In this document: one piece after another, positions 48,359-60,065 of the stretch | Numbering within the stretch: the first letter of the stretch is position 1 | Layout: each line of letters begins with the position of its first letter | From: Microthyrium microscopicum | Lineage: Eukaryota; Ascomycota; Dothideomycetes; Microthyriales; Microthyriaceae | NCBI GenBank assembly: GCA_010405405.1 | Contig: MU004230.1 | Location: forward strand, 3,707,119-3,771,118 | DNA: 64,000 nt | Direction of reading: 5' to 3' | Made by a program: the position numbers and the translations under genes | Notes under the pieces: model-generated | What the model saw: the letters and a program-made list of their open reading frames with translations, nothing else | Database searches by the model: none | What the model was told of the DNA's origin: nothing

Positions 48359-49704
48359 ATGTTTCGCGTACTCCGTGGAGGCCTCTGCCTAGAATCAGAG
48401 TTCCCCGAAACTCTCCAAGGGCTTGGTTATGCCATCAACAAGAAAAATTTCCTGCGACCAGTTGACTCCATCACAAAACAAATAGAGCCAGAAGGCTTTT
48501 TCAAGTACAAAATTTCCAACAACGACAGATTCAATGATCGACACAAATTGAACTTCAACAGTAGGTCCATGCATTGTTCCACGCAGACGTCACCCTAACT
48601 TGCTCTAGGAGCCGTTCGTAAAGAAGTCGTGCAACAAATCGCAGAGAGTGGTCTCCTCGAACCACTGTACTTGCTAGGCAAGCCAGGCCTGACAACCACA
48701 AAGCCCCGCAAAGACACGCCCTTCGTGCCTATCTACTGTTCACCAAAGAAGAAGCTCCTTGCGGCCAAGCGAGTTGTTGTCATTGTCCAAGGCTCCGATG
48801 ACCAGTGGCTTTGGTGGGCTTGGAATGATATCGAGGGTGCCAAAAGTCTTACGGACTCGAGCGTTCTTGGCATCGCCGAAGAGCTTGAGAAGTACCCAGA
48901 TGTGGCCCTTGTGATGCTCAATCCGTGTCAGCTGCGTTACTCGTACAAGTCTCAACAGCCATGCAGTTTCGAAGACTGGGAAGGTCAGATCAGAGAGACT
49001 ACCAGTCACTCGTCTGCCACGGTCTTGGACAAGAATTTGATTGCTGGCCACGAAACTCCAAAGAAACATCTGGAATACATGTTCAACCACTTCATCAACA
49101 ATCCAGAGTACATCAATCCCAAGGCCAAGATCGACATCATCGGAGTGAACAGCGGCACTGACCTAGTTTGCCAATTTCTTAACAAGAATTGTAAGTCTTC
49201 TGTTGCTACATTGACACTTAAAGCCGCTTCTGACGGATCGTAGGGAATGACTACACGCCTGCATACGCTCGACTCTCCGCAGTGGCGATGGCCAACTTCT
49301 ACACGCCATACCCTCTCGATAAACCAGAGTGTGCCAAGTATCTTGGTAGGAAGGGAAGAGCATGGAACAAGACAGAATTCGCCAAAGACGAGATACAGGC
49401 TGTTCCTTGGGATGATCCGAAAAACAAGGATGTTGGTGAAGTTTTGTCTACAATAATCTCTCTTGGGCCCGAACTGAAAGAATCTCAATCAGCATTCGCC
49501 GAAGCTTACAAAGACATGCTGAAGTGGTTGAATAAGGTTGCACAAAATCCCAACTATGACGACTGGGAGAAATCCGAGCTCCAACCAAAGATGACGCGTA
49601 AAGGTGAGGCGGCGAAGGAGGCAGCGGAGCAGAAGGTCCGGGACGAGGAGAACGATGCAGCGGCAGCGGCAGAATGGAAAGTGTGCGATGATAAGAAGAC
49701 GTGA
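48359..49704 (+). CDS. Arb2-domain protein
   Basis: Three exons, 48359-48560, 48609-49190 and 49244-49704, with introns of 48 and 53 nt, give 414 residues. The opening FPETLQGLGYAINKK, then GFFKYKISNNDRFNDRHKLN, and later KRVVVIVQGSDDQ with a Trp-rich turn and the ALVMLNPCQLRY block match the Arb2-like alpha/beta hydrolase fold. Arb2 in fission yeast is part of the Argonaute siRNA chaperone complex, and the same fold occurs at the end of class II histone deacetylases. The C-terminal tail is Ala/Glu/Lys-rich and probably helical. A usual catalytic Ser nucleophile elbow was not seen, so it may be non-enzymatic. Family call moderate, precise role unknown. Confidence 0.65.
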
Positions 49705-50355
49705 AGGGTGTCTTGGCGTGAGATCAAAGATTGCTTCTCGGTCTTTTTACTTCTGATTCATGGGCGCGGATATGAGCAGAGCAACAGACAGCTCAGCGAG
49801 TTCCATGTTACAAAGAGCACATTTTGGGGATCGGGATGCTAGTTAGTCAATGTTGACTTTGGACTTTGTGCATAGCAAACACTACGGGTTAGTCATCAGA
49901 ATGAATTGCTTCTGTTTGCTGAGAAGGTGTCGCTGTGACCTAAGAATGGTTGGGCCGTCTTTGTACTAACCGTCCCGTCCACCATATCCTGATCGATATC
50001 AATATCTCATGTCACTGGGAGTAATAAAAATGGGGCTGTCGATGTCTGGTTGATATTGAGGCTAAAAGTTAGCTGACCCCCCTGTTGTAACTGCAACTCC
50101 ATCTTAAGTCTCCACCATCAACGTCAGCCCTGCTTGTGCTTCCTTCAAACGAGCGCCATCTTTCCTCTCTACCCCTCCTCAACCCTCTCCACTCAACGCT
50201 TTATTGATATTCTTCCCTGAACCGTGAGAGCTTCATACACACCCGTCGCAGCATGAATCTCCGGTCGTTCCGCCCTCGAACGTAGCTCCTTTGGCTTCAA
50301 GTTCACTCATACAATTCTCATCGCATTCGCGCAACTCAATCCTCAATCCCTCGCC
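49705..50355. other. Intergenic upstream of the acyltransferase
   Basis: About 650 bp. Pyrimidine-rich tracts at 50,100-50,220 fit a fungal core promoter and 5' UTR. A minus-strand open frame at 50233-50481 is a shadow of the first exon. Confidence 0.5.
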
Positions 50356-52774
50356 ATGGATGCCCACATTGATTCGAGCCCGCCGCTCAAGAAGCGTGGA
50401 CTGCCCATGAATCCGTTTGTTTACGACATAATAGTCTGGATCATAAACATCATTCTGGATCTCTTCTTTCGAGAAGTCCACCCACGAGGCTCATGGCGTA
50501 TACCTCGCGAAGGTCCTGTTATCTTCGTAGCTGCGCCTCATGCAAACCAAGTTCGTGTCTCAGAAAGCTTGATATGTGATGTTATACTGAATATGGCCTT
50601 GTGATAGTTTGTCGATCCCATCCTTCTCATGCGTGTTATAAGACGTGAAGCCAAACGTCGTGTCGCTTTCCTCACCGCCGCCGCATCCATGAATCGACCA
50701 TTCGTGGGCTTTATGGCCAGACAGGTCGGGTCGGTGCCCGTGAGCAGACCCCAAGATATGACTAAACCAATGGTTGGCAAGATTTATCTTCCCGACCCTG
50801 ATAACGATCCGTTACTTGTTCGGGGGTATGGGACGAATTTTGAAGATCCAAAGGTCCAGGAGGGTGGGCTTCTGATGCTCCCTACTGTGCACAACGAAGC
50901 TGCAAACGCGGAAATTGCAGAAGTCAAGGGCCCTGAGGAATTGCGACTTAAGAAGCCATTTTATGGGACCACCGCGATGAACCAACTCACTGGGCGCGAC
51001 AGAGTGATTCCAGATGGAAAGCACGAAGAAGATGTCCCCAAGCAGTTTGAAGGAACCCCGTTCAAGATTGCACCAAAGGTTGATCAGACTGGAGTGTATC
51101 ACTTTGTGACTGAGGTTCTTGGTGCAAACGGTTGTATCGGAATGTTTCCAGAAGGAGGAAGTCATGACCGTTCTGAACTACTGCCACTCAAAGGTATTCA
51201 TTCAGCAACACCCATCAGAATGTGACTAACAAGCATAGCCGGTGTTGCAATTATGGCTCTTGAAGCTCTAGCCAAATATCCTGACTGTGGACTAAAAGTC
51301 GTTCCATGTGGAATGAACTATTTTCATGCCCATAAGTTTCGGTCTCGGGCCGTTCTAGAATTTGGGGCACCTGTGCAAATATCGAGAGAAGACATCGAGT
51401 CCTACAAGAAGGGTGAACGAAGAGGTGCTATTGGCAAGACTCTTCTTATGATCCATGCAGCACTCAAAACAGTCACCATAAACACACCTGATTACGATAC
51501 TCTGATGGTGAGCATGAATTGAACGATGTGTTTATCAATTACTTACTTCTCTCTAGTTCATACAAGCCGTACGTCGATTGTACAAACCCAAAGGATCCAA
51601 GATCACTCTTCCACAAGTCGTCGAATTGAACCGAAGGCTTATCGAGGCTTATGCGGCTTACAAAGATGATGCAAGAATTACCACGCTCAAACGCTCCGTT
51701 GGAGAGTATAACGGACAACTTTTATCTCTCCAGATCAGAGATCACCAAGTCGAATACGCCAAAATGCCTTACCACAAGGCAATCTGGCTTCTAGTTTCAA
51801 GACTCGTAAGGCTAGGTCTTATGTCGATCCTCGTCATCCCTGGATTGGTTCTATTTGCGCCAATATTCATCCTCGGAAAACTGATCAGTCTGAAAAAGGC
51901 CAAAGCAGCTCTCGCAGCATCATCAGTCAAAATAGAGGCAAAAGATGTACTCGCAACCTGGAAGCTGCTTGTATCTCTCGCCGCTGCTCCCGCCTTTTAC
52001 GTTTTCTACACCATCATTCTGTCTACCTGGTACTCCATCAACCAAGTTAACGGCCTAATCTTCCGCGGCATCCCACTCTCAATCTTCATTCCCCTAGCCT
52101 TCTTCTTCTTCGCCTGCATGTCCTACGCCGCTCTCCGTCTAGGCGAAGTAGGAATGGACATGGTCAAATCTCTCCGCCCACTCCTCATAGCCCTCAGCCC
52201 CATGCACGGCTCCCAACTCGCCGCTCTCCGAGAACGTCGCCAAGAACTCGCCAACCAAGTCACAGAACTCATCAACACTCTCGGCCCAGAATTCTACCCC
52301 AACTTTGAAAAGAAGCGCCTCATCCACCCAGACAACTTCACCACCGCCGACGATGAGGACAGCTCAGAGGAATATGGCACCCCCAGTGAGCCCGCGACAC
52401 CAACGTCGCCTGGCTTTAACAGCTACCACATGTTTGGCAATTACTATGGCGACCACAGTCGACATCTGCCCCGCAATGAAAGTCTGCATAACATTTCGAA
52501 TATCGGCATGTTCTCTTCGCGCCCGGTTACGCCCCGTGGTCCGCGAAGTCGCAGCGGTAGTTTCGGCGGCGACAATAACCCCTTCAATGGGTTTTCGCCG
52601 CTCTCTAGCCATGGGAAACAAAAAGAATTCCACAAAAACGTGCAGAATTCGCTGCGGGAGCGTGGTAAGCGCCGTAAGAGTGAAGGTGGTAGTGGTTGGA
52701 ACAGCGGAACTAGTACTCCGAATAGTGAATATGACGGCCTTTCCATGTCACCAATGGGCAAAAAGAAGGCATAG
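50356..52774 (+). CDS. SCT1: Glycerol-3-phosphate/dihydroxyacetone-phosphate O-acyltransferase, Sct1/Gpt2 type
   Basis: Four exons, 50356-50550, 50608-51193, 51239-51507 and 51557-52774, give 755 residues, close to the yeast enzymes. It catalyses the first acylation of glycerolipid synthesis on the ER. The PlsC region starts with APHANQFVDP, whose His and Asp are the catalytic pair, and intron 1 falls inside this motif. FPEGGSHDRSELLPLKAG is the glycerol-phosphate binding block. A first membrane segment lies near residues 22-38 and three or more hydrophobic helices lie at about 430-570 (LGLMSILVIPGLVLFAPIFI and following). The last 130 residues are Ser/Pro/Gly-rich and disordered, probably a phosphorylated tail as in yeast. 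The gene symbol follows the yeast family name. Gpt2 is an equal alternative. Confidence 0.9.
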
Positions 52775-53206
52775 AAGCAACAAGGAATGGGATATCAAAT
52801 AGCATATGAGGGTTCTTTGTTTCTCGGAGCACACACAACAGGTATTGCGAGGAGTTCAGCGTTCTGCCTTCAATAAATGGGGCGGTATAGCGATATGAAT
52901 TTTTCGGGAACTATGAAGTTTGTGTGTATACGAAATGGTTAAATTCGTTATGAGTAAATCAATGCGTCGTTGCAGTAAAAGTTTGTTACTGTCTTTTCCC
53001 CTACTCATTAATCCCTTGGTGATAAAACGTCACCGGTCGCAAAAATAAAGCTCTCTTAGAGCTTTTCCAAAGCAATACAAAAGCGCTTCACAAAGCGATA
53101 TGCCAAATTGATTAAATCCCACAAACTCCTTTTTCGTCATCTCCGTCATTGCCGCTTGGAGATGTCGGCTCGATTCGCCGTTAGTCGATTCATGCATTAA
53201 GTTCGT
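52775..53206. other. Convergent 3' region with small hairpin
   Basis: Two genes end here. AAGCTCT (53047-53053) and AGAGCTT (53057-53063) form a 7-bp stem with a 3-base loop, followed by a short T run, a plausible 3'-end hairpin of the plus-strand gene. Nothing else was seen. Confidence 0.4.
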
Positions 53207-54118
53207 TCATATCCTCATGGCCTTGAGTTGCCAAATTATCGCCAACGCCATGATGGAAATGGCAATCAAACCGAGAATTCTACTGCTCTAGTTAGCCCAC
53301 TTGGCACTTTCTCCGCTATATCACTATCCAATCTGCAGTTTCTGACATGGAGTGTGAGCCTAGGTGCGCGCTGGGCGTTGGCGATCCTGCTTGGAACTAT
53401 TGAGTCATATTGTCAGCAAATGTACCCTCATTTCCTGTTCATAGCTTCCTTGTAAGGAGTTGTGGCACTTACATCCGAATCTGAACACGCGTCATAGTTG
53501 CTATGTCGCTCGCTCTCTGATGGCGCCCAGTCCGAGACTGAAGGCGCGTCAATCTCCGTGCCTGAATCGTCCTCGTACTGCTGGTGGTCGCGTGGACTCG
53601 CTGCTGGGCTCGGTAGTGCGGTCCGCTGGATCTCCGCGTCCGGGACGCTCGTCATCGCGGGTTCGATGTGCTCTGGCGGGGGTGTAGGAGGTAGTTCGGT
53701 CGGGATATCGAAGCGATTGTTCCAGCCACAAAAGCCATCATTTTCTAAACCATTCTCGTTAACATCTCACTCCCTTTTTCATTAATGCGTTCGGTGTGTA
53801 ATTACCGGTAGGAGCATTAGGATCCCAAGCCCACTGTCCATCACCAACCCGAAACTTGTAAACTATAGCAGACACTCCGCGGGGCACCAGAAGCGTGCAT
53901 TCGTAGATGGTATCGCGTGGATTGCCGTCTGAGCTGGCGCGCATCTCTTCGGGGACCCAATTATGGGCGCTCGACACGACGAAGACGGGCGGAGGCGTGT
54001 CGGTTTTTGGCATGCGGTAGGTTATGTTGACGAGCGTATGGTCTGGGCTCGATTGATGCGGGGCGAGAGATGCCATGACGTCGAAATGGTGGGTTGGTTT
54101 ACTGTCGTCGGGAGACAT
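53207..54118 (-). CDS. CBM48/AMPK-beta-like glycogen-binding protein with C-terminal membrane segment
   Basis: The start at 54118 begins a domain like the AMPK-beta carbohydrate-binding module: VFVVSSAHNWVPEEM, the IVYKFRVGDGQWAWDPNAPT block, then, across a 62-nt intron (53805-53744), ENDGFCGWNNRFDIP. An acidic Ser/Pro linker follows up to about 53,474. A GTAAGT donor there and downstream coding potential suggest two more introns. The last exon ends at 53207 and encodes a hydrophobic tail, ILGLIAISIMALAIIWQLK, followed by three residues, typical of a tail anchor. The exact last junction is uncertain (acceptors near 53,276-53,286). Without these introns the protein would end at 53428, lacking the membrane segment. 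Predicted to bind glycogen-like glucans at a membrane. This role is inferred. Confidence 0.65.
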
Positions 54119-55701
54119 GGAGGGCTAATGATCGATGGTCGATGAGGAGGAGGTAGGTAAGTTTCTTGCTGCGGTGGGAAGGCGCGGTGAGACGTGAGAT
54201 CTGGCAGGCGGTTTGGAGATCGGTTGCCTGTTATCGAGGGTGGATTAGATTGAGGCAGGAATGTCTCAGATGGCGTGGTCAGGCTGTGGTTGATGTGAGA
54301 TGGTGGTTAGGATCGTTGGTCACTACTTCCGGTCAACGACGAAGCCTCCTCCTTTACGATTACGATGACAGGTCTTTGGTGGAGTCCAACTGTGGAGTAG
54401 CGTCTAGAGCGCTCAAAAATATTGAAATCTAGCCGCAGCAACCACTACAGCGCCGACAGGGTCTTGGTAGAGTATAGTTTTCTCTTATCAGAGTAAGAGC
54501 GAGGGTTACTGGTTCAACGGCCGTGGGCTCTACACACCTGCAGAGGCCGGTTGGGGCTCCCAATCGTGCCAATCATCAAGCTACCAGGCCCATGTGGGCT
54601 AAATAGCTATTGATTACTGTGTGGCGCGAGCTTAGGATCAGGCCTTTGACTATTTCCACGGTTGCCAGGTCCAGCTAGGTGTGGTGTTGCAAGTACAACA
54701 TGCGGCAGTAGTTTGCAGCCGCTACGCGCAAGTCGTGCAGAGAGCCCCTGGGGGCCTTGGAGTCTTTATGGCCTGGACTTGGTGATATTCTCGTAATATC
54801 TGAGCAAGATGCCCCGGATGAGAGGCATTGATGGTTGAAAAGAAAAGGTCCAAAAGCACTAGAGTGATGTTCAGGGTCCCAAATGATCGTCACAACGGTC
54901 CTAGTCACGATCCTCCCGAAGATACCCTATCCATAACGGCAACCAGGAGATATCTACACTCGTATCCATTGATTGTTCGAATATCAGACTATCAATCACT
55001 GTACCATACCCCGCAGCATATTTCTCCACTGCTCCCGACTTCCGGCTACCATTTCCAATTTGAGGCTCAACTGTCAAGCATTTCGGAAGCCAAAGGGACT
55101 CTTCGTTCACTCCTTGGAGGATATTGTGCCTGCTTGCTAATTTTGGCGTAATAGTTCTCACTCGGAAGCCAAGGATCTTCCAAGAGGGCACATTCAGTGA
55201 AAGATCGCACGACATCAAGTCATATCTATCAAATTTTTGTAAGGTTATTGAAGTCCTCGCATCAGTAAGAAAAGCCCATCATCATAGTTATCCTTGCAAT
55301 CCATCTCTAACCCACTAAACCATCTGTGAGTCTTGCTATTTCCACTTTTCATTAGCGCTTCGCAAGGCTGACCCGCAAGGCTGAGCATAAGGCTGAATAT
55401 TGCTTTGGAATACACCTTGTTGGTCTGCCTCGGGCTCATCAGTATGCAAACATGACCTACTGCGGATTAGCTGCCGCATATGCAGTATGGTTAAACGACG
55501 CAGAGCTGAAGGTTTGCGGTCCCCAGCCCCCATAATCGTCATGCTGTTGGGCTGGAATTTTAGGCTGCGAGAAACGACCCAGTTTTCACTATAAAGAGAG
55601 ACAGAGCGAGAGCTCACTTCTCTTTTCCTTCGCAGTCTTTCAGTCTGTGATCCTAAACGTATCTCATATGTGCGCTCAACTAAGCACTGTCTGCACTTTC
55701 T
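54119..55701. other. Intergenic, divergent promoters
   Basis: About 1.6 kb between the CBM48 gene and the HET gene, transcribed away from each other. Short open frames on both strands lack motifs. A GGTTCAA word near 54,500 was checked for a tRNA T-arm and does not fold as one. Confidence 0.45.
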
Positions 55702-57867
55702 TTGCTGAGAACGCTCATGAATCACGAACAGGTGTATCCCGAATTGACGGGAAAACATTCCACCAGAATCCTCAAACTTTACCCCAAATACCGTAATCGT
55801 AACGGTCGCTTGGCTGGAGAACTCATCGTTATCGATCTCGACCATCCACTAGTATTTGATGCTGTGTCTTATGTCTGGGGCAAAAGAATTGACCAAGGCA
55901 AAATCTTCTGCAAGAGAACGAGCGGGGACGGATATGGGGAGATTCGTCTCACTGCCAACGGAGAGGATGCCCTCAAACGCTTTCAATATCGCACCAAAAG
56001 CCGTCTCCTTTGGATAGACGCCGTTACCATAAATCAAAAGAGTGACAAGGAACGCAATCATCAAGTTGCAATCATGTCTCAGGTGTATTCCGTAGCGAGA
56101 AGTGTTCTTGTTTGGCTCCCCAGCGATGATGAATGGGCAAGCGACAGATTTACCTCTCACAACGTTCAAAGACTCCTAGATGACATTGCAAAGGGTTTTT
56201 CTTGGGAGACCACGGGCAGCTCCCACCGGGTAGCTGCGGAGCAAGAGATGGCTGTCTTGAGTCAAGCTCCCTGGTGCTCTCGAGTTTGGACAGTTCCGGA
56301 GTTTGCGTTTGCTCAAGACTGTCTGCTTTATTCTGGTGCAGCGAAGCCTTTGGACGGGCTTTCTGTGTATAGACTCTCATACGAATGGGAAGCTAGCCCT
56401 TTTCACTACAGGACCACTCGATCGGCCGGACGCTCTTGGGTGAAGCACGGTAATTCTTTAGCAATCAAGGAATCCTACAGCGGGTCAAGATGGCAGAACC
56501 TAGAGAACATGATTCTGACAAGTCGAGAGCTTGAGGCGTCGTTACCAGTGGACAAGGTATTTGCTATGTATAGCCTTCTTAAAGCTTCGCCGTCTAGTTC
56601 GGACACGAGTTCGGACCCCCATATTGCGCAGGCCCCTGACTACTCGAAGTCAGAGCATGAGGTATTTCGTCAGATGACAGGAAGCTTCATAAAAACTGTG
56701 AAAAATCTGCTCATCTTGCGGCATGTACCAGGCATTAAACAATCATCAGGGGGCGCATCTTGGGCAATTGACTTTACGAATCCAGGAAGACGCATCGGCA
56801 TCAAGATCGCATCTAAAGCCGCTTTATTGCCACCAAGTACATTTGATATATCAAAAGACTGGAAATTCTTGACAATTTATGGCCAATTTGTTGATACTGT
56901 TCGTTCCGTTGCCGTTGAATCTTTCCGCCCACCAAGCTCAGCAAGTTACACAAAAGAACAGGCAAAAGATGCGCTAAAAGTTGTGCTTAAGTGGTTTCAT
57001 CTAGCTATGCAAACCGATGCATCAATCCACTGTAAGACTCGGCGCTTCTTCTCACTTCCGCTTCTTGATTCAGTCTCATACGAAGAGGAAAATCAGAGCA
57101 CCTACGAAGCGCTTCAGGAGAACGAGACCACCTACGGAACGATTCAGTTGGCCCGGTTAATTCTCGATCTGCTTCCAGCACGGTCAAAAGCCCCGGGAAG
57201 GCGACCGGAAGTCGAAGCCGCAGGTTCCAAAGGACTCAAAAGAGAACTCAGTATCATGTGCTCTGGGTTCAAAGGTCTACCGTTACGTGACGTCGCAGAG
57301 GAGGCAGCTATTATAACTTCTTTTGTACAAGGACGACCTTTTCTTGGTCTTTTGGGCCATCGAAATGTCTTTGAGCCTTGTGGTCTTGTAAACTATGAGG
57401 TCAATCGACGGTTTCTGGACCAACGGGTACGGGACTGCGAATGGTCAGACCGGAACGATGAATCCTACCGGCTTTGTCTTGAAAGATTCTCTGATCGAGA
57501 GTTCTTCACTACTGAAGGTGGCTATATAGGTCTTACCAATGGCCATGTCCAAGAGGGTGATCACGTTGTCCTGGTGCCCGCGCTACACAGTCCAGTCTTA
57601 CTCAGGAAGCACAAAATCAGCAGTGAATACAGCTTTGTGGGCGTGGCGACAGTGCCAGATATGATGCCTCCCCAGAAACCATCTCAGATTATGACATCTA
57701 CTAGATTACCACTTACACGGCCTGGAAATACTGCAGAGAGCACATGGCGGCCAGATGTCACAGAAGGACAGAAAATCAAGGGTATCGAAACCTCTAATTC
57801 AGATCCTTCAATCTGGAATTGGGACCAGTTAAGGCATTTATGCCTGGAAAAATTCATACTTTCTTAA
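55702..57867 (+). CDS. Heterokaryon incompatibility (HET) domain protein
   Basis: A single exon encodes 721 residues. The HET domain (PF06985) covers about 52-210. Visible blocks are FDAVSYVWG (52-60), LLWIDAVTINQ (102-112) followed by KSDKERNHQVAIMSQVYSVA, VLVWLP, and PWCSRVWTVPEFAFAQ. In most members the second block has Cys where this one has Thr109. The C-terminal 500 residues show no recognised repeat domain (no WD40, NACHT or ankyrin). HET proteins trigger cell death or growth arrest when unlike strains fuse. Many paralogues have unknown partners. A second in-frame Met at position 6 could be the true start. No TIR or pfs domain is next to it. Confidence 0.88.
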   Translation: MLRTLMNHEQVYPELTGKHSTRILKLYPKYRNRNGRLAGELIVIDLDHPLVFDAVSYVWGKRIDQGKIFCKRTSGDGYGEIRLTANGEDALKRFQYRTKSRLLWIDAVTINQKSDKERNHQVAIMSQVYSVARSVLVWLPSDDEWASDRFTSHNVQRLLDDIAKGFSWETTGSSHRVAAEQEMAVLSQAPWCSRVWTVPEFAFAQDCLLYSGAAKPLDGLSVYRLSYEWEASPFHYRTTRSAGRSWVKHGNSLAIKESYSGSRWQNLENMILTSRELEASLPVDKVFAMYSLLKASPSSSDTSSDPHIAQAPDYSKSEHEVFRQMTGSFIKTVKNLLILRHVPGIKQSSGGASWAIDFTNPGRRIGIKIASKAALLPPSTFDISKDWKFLTIYGQFVDTVRSVAVESFRPPSSASYTKEQAKDALKVVLKWFHLAMQTDASIHCKTRRFFSLPLLDSVSYEEENQSTYEALQENETTYGTIQLARLILDLLPARSKAPGRRPEVEAAGSKGLKRELSIMCSGFKGLPLRDVAEEAAIITSFVQGRPFLGLLGHRNVFEPCGLVNYEVNRRFLDQRVRDCEWSDRNDESYRLCLERFSDREFFTTEGGYIGLTNGHVQEGDHVVLVPALHSPVLLRKHKISSEYSFVGVATVPDMMPPQKPSQIMTSTRLPLTRPGNTAESTWRPDVTEGQKIKGIETSNSDPSIWNWDQLRHLCLEKFILS

Positions 57868-58154
57868 CGCCGTCAACGCAATATCTCCACTGCTCAATAA
57901 GAAAGTAGCACTCTCTCTTCAAGCATGATATCGAACCTTTCACTACACTTTTGTATTGATTGCTTTATTTCTTACTTCTGTTTTAAACCACCACGAACCC
58001 CTTGTTCAATACACTAGGATATGAAGTATCTCTCGTCGTAAAGTTCGATGAGAGACATTATAGGTGTTTGCAACCGGCCATTCATTTTGTCCAATCTATG
58101 ACAAGTATTGTAGCAGTAAGCATACTCGAAAGATTATTTCATATACATGAAGGG

Positions 58155-58870
58155 CTATACGTGCTGTTGTTGTTGTTCTCTCACGTACTGCTCTCTCGCT
58201 TGCAGCAATAGGTCCTGTTCTTTCATATACCGCTCTCGTCCCCGAGCAATGACTTGTTGTCGCTCTTCCATTGCCGCATCAACTCTGTCTCGATCCTCCT
58301 CGGAGCCTTCCACACAACCTCCCACCACTCGTTCATAATAGCATGCCCACAAAGCAAAGATGTGTAAGCCCCTAAGTCAAAGTAAGCAAACAATAAGTCA
58401 AAGCATGGAATACCAAAGCTTACGCTAGACATCCGCCGCCCAGGTAGTCCGCAAAGATCGACATCTCCGCTTCTAAATGCTCCAGTTGATGTGCTTTGCT
58501 TGTGAGACTTTCACTTATAGGGATATCCGGCTTCGCTGCGTCTTTGACACGCTCAGAAGCAATCATACTAGAGAGCAAGGCCAGAAAGATTGCGACATCC
58601 GAGAATATTATCAGTGGTGTGCAGGAAGACAAAGCCATGCCGTGTTTCCAGTTTCTTCCTCGGTCGATTAGATCTACTATACTCATGATAGCGGAAGTTG
58701 CGGTCTACCAAACATGTCAATATCAGGGAACTGAAGGTTGGTCAGTGAGTACATACAAGCGCTGTGAGAAAGATCTCCCAATCAGGTACCCAGGTTTGCG
58801 GAATAAAGGCTGCATGTGCGGCACAAAGACTTAATGCAAGACAGATTATGGGTATACGTATTTTCAGCAT
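58155..58870 (-). CDS. Small membrane protein with coiled-coil C-terminus, unknown function
   Basis: Three exons, 58870-58757, 58704-58424 and 58371-58155, joined by two 52-nt introns that keep the frame, give 203 residues. The N-terminus is a hydrophobic leader or anchor (IRIPIICLALSLCAAHAAF). A second hydrophobic segment (LIIFSDVAIFLALLSSMIA) lies near residue 63-82, and a short one (LHIFALWACYY) near 135. The last 45 residues are charged and heptad-like, rich in Glu, Arg and Gln, ending in a Gln run. No family is recognised. It converges with the HET gene, 287 bp apart. Confidence 0.55.
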
Positions 58871-60065
58871 CGCTCTCTGAGATATTCGAGTAGTTGGTAT
58901 GGCCTAGAGCCAAGAAAGGTAGTCAAGTATGAGGCGATTTGAGAATTGTCTAGCGATATGTGATACTGCTTTCTTTGACTTGTGAATTGATGGAACATAA
59001 GTCATTTCAACCATCGTCCTTCTTCGTTATTATGTTCAAAATTGCTATGCCATAATTAGAAGGCAACTAAAGTTGTTCAACCTGGTCGAGGATCTTGATC
59101 TCAAGGATGCGAAGGAGTAGAAGGATTCTAGCACAGCCCTGTAGCATTCGAACGTTACACATGAGAGTCTCTACGTTCTGAATACCCGAGATAAATTGCA
59201 GAAAAATGAACAAATGACAAAATATCGACGTGTTCCAATTTGCTGACGAGACAATAAGTTGGTCATGACCAGACGGGTATCTCATAAATACACATTTAGG
59301 CTACCATCGGTCGTGTGTCCAACTATCTTTACTGGAGTAGAATGTAAAGCCTCGGTCACTGATAGTATACTTGCTCAAAATTGTCGGTATCGAATTTTCC
59401 AGAAACAATAGTTGGTAGGCTTCGAAAACCGCAAAGCCTCGCGCTAATACCTGATCTACCTACCATCAAGTGGTGACTTCAAGACCATTGACCACTAGAC
59501 GAGTGTTCTGAGGCCACGATCCGGCAGGGGTTATTGACATTGCAATATAAAAGTAATGAAGAGCATTCTGCGCCACAGACAATCTCCTGTCACTACTATA
59601 CATCAACCTTAGAAGGCAGACAAGGCAGACTCACTGTTGGTCACGCCACAAGGAGAGACCGTAAGTGCTATGAAACCATGCGCTTGCAAATGTGACTCCA
59701 AGTCAAATCAGAAACCTTTTCCAGAGCTCAAAAATAAGACCTGAAAAGCGTCAAGCTCGGCTATTCTCTCTGATACTGCTTTGGATAGTTAGAGTATGTT
59801 GCGGAGGCGGATACCTTTCAGCCTTATGACAGCTGGGCTTGCTGACCAATGGACAAACAAGTAAATGAATTCCGAATCTGGTTGAAAGTACTTGATGTAT
59901 CTAACTTCTCTGATTAACTCTACGGGATAGAGCAATAGGCCATACCAAGAACGTTCATAAGATCTGCATTACACTGCCGTCTATTGTAAACTATGTACTC
60001 TTCAACCTACAACTTGTATGCAAGATCGCCCGCAGCCCGCCTATCCAAAAAACCACCTCTCTCAC
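58871..60065. other. Intergenic, no gene recognised
   Basis: About 1.2 kb between two minus-strand genes. It holds only short open frames without motifs. No repeats or RNA gene were seen. Confidence 0.5.

Noticed and set aside
54490-54560. tRNA-like GGTTCAA word
   Set aside because: No matching acceptor, D or anticodon stems could be drawn around it on either strand.
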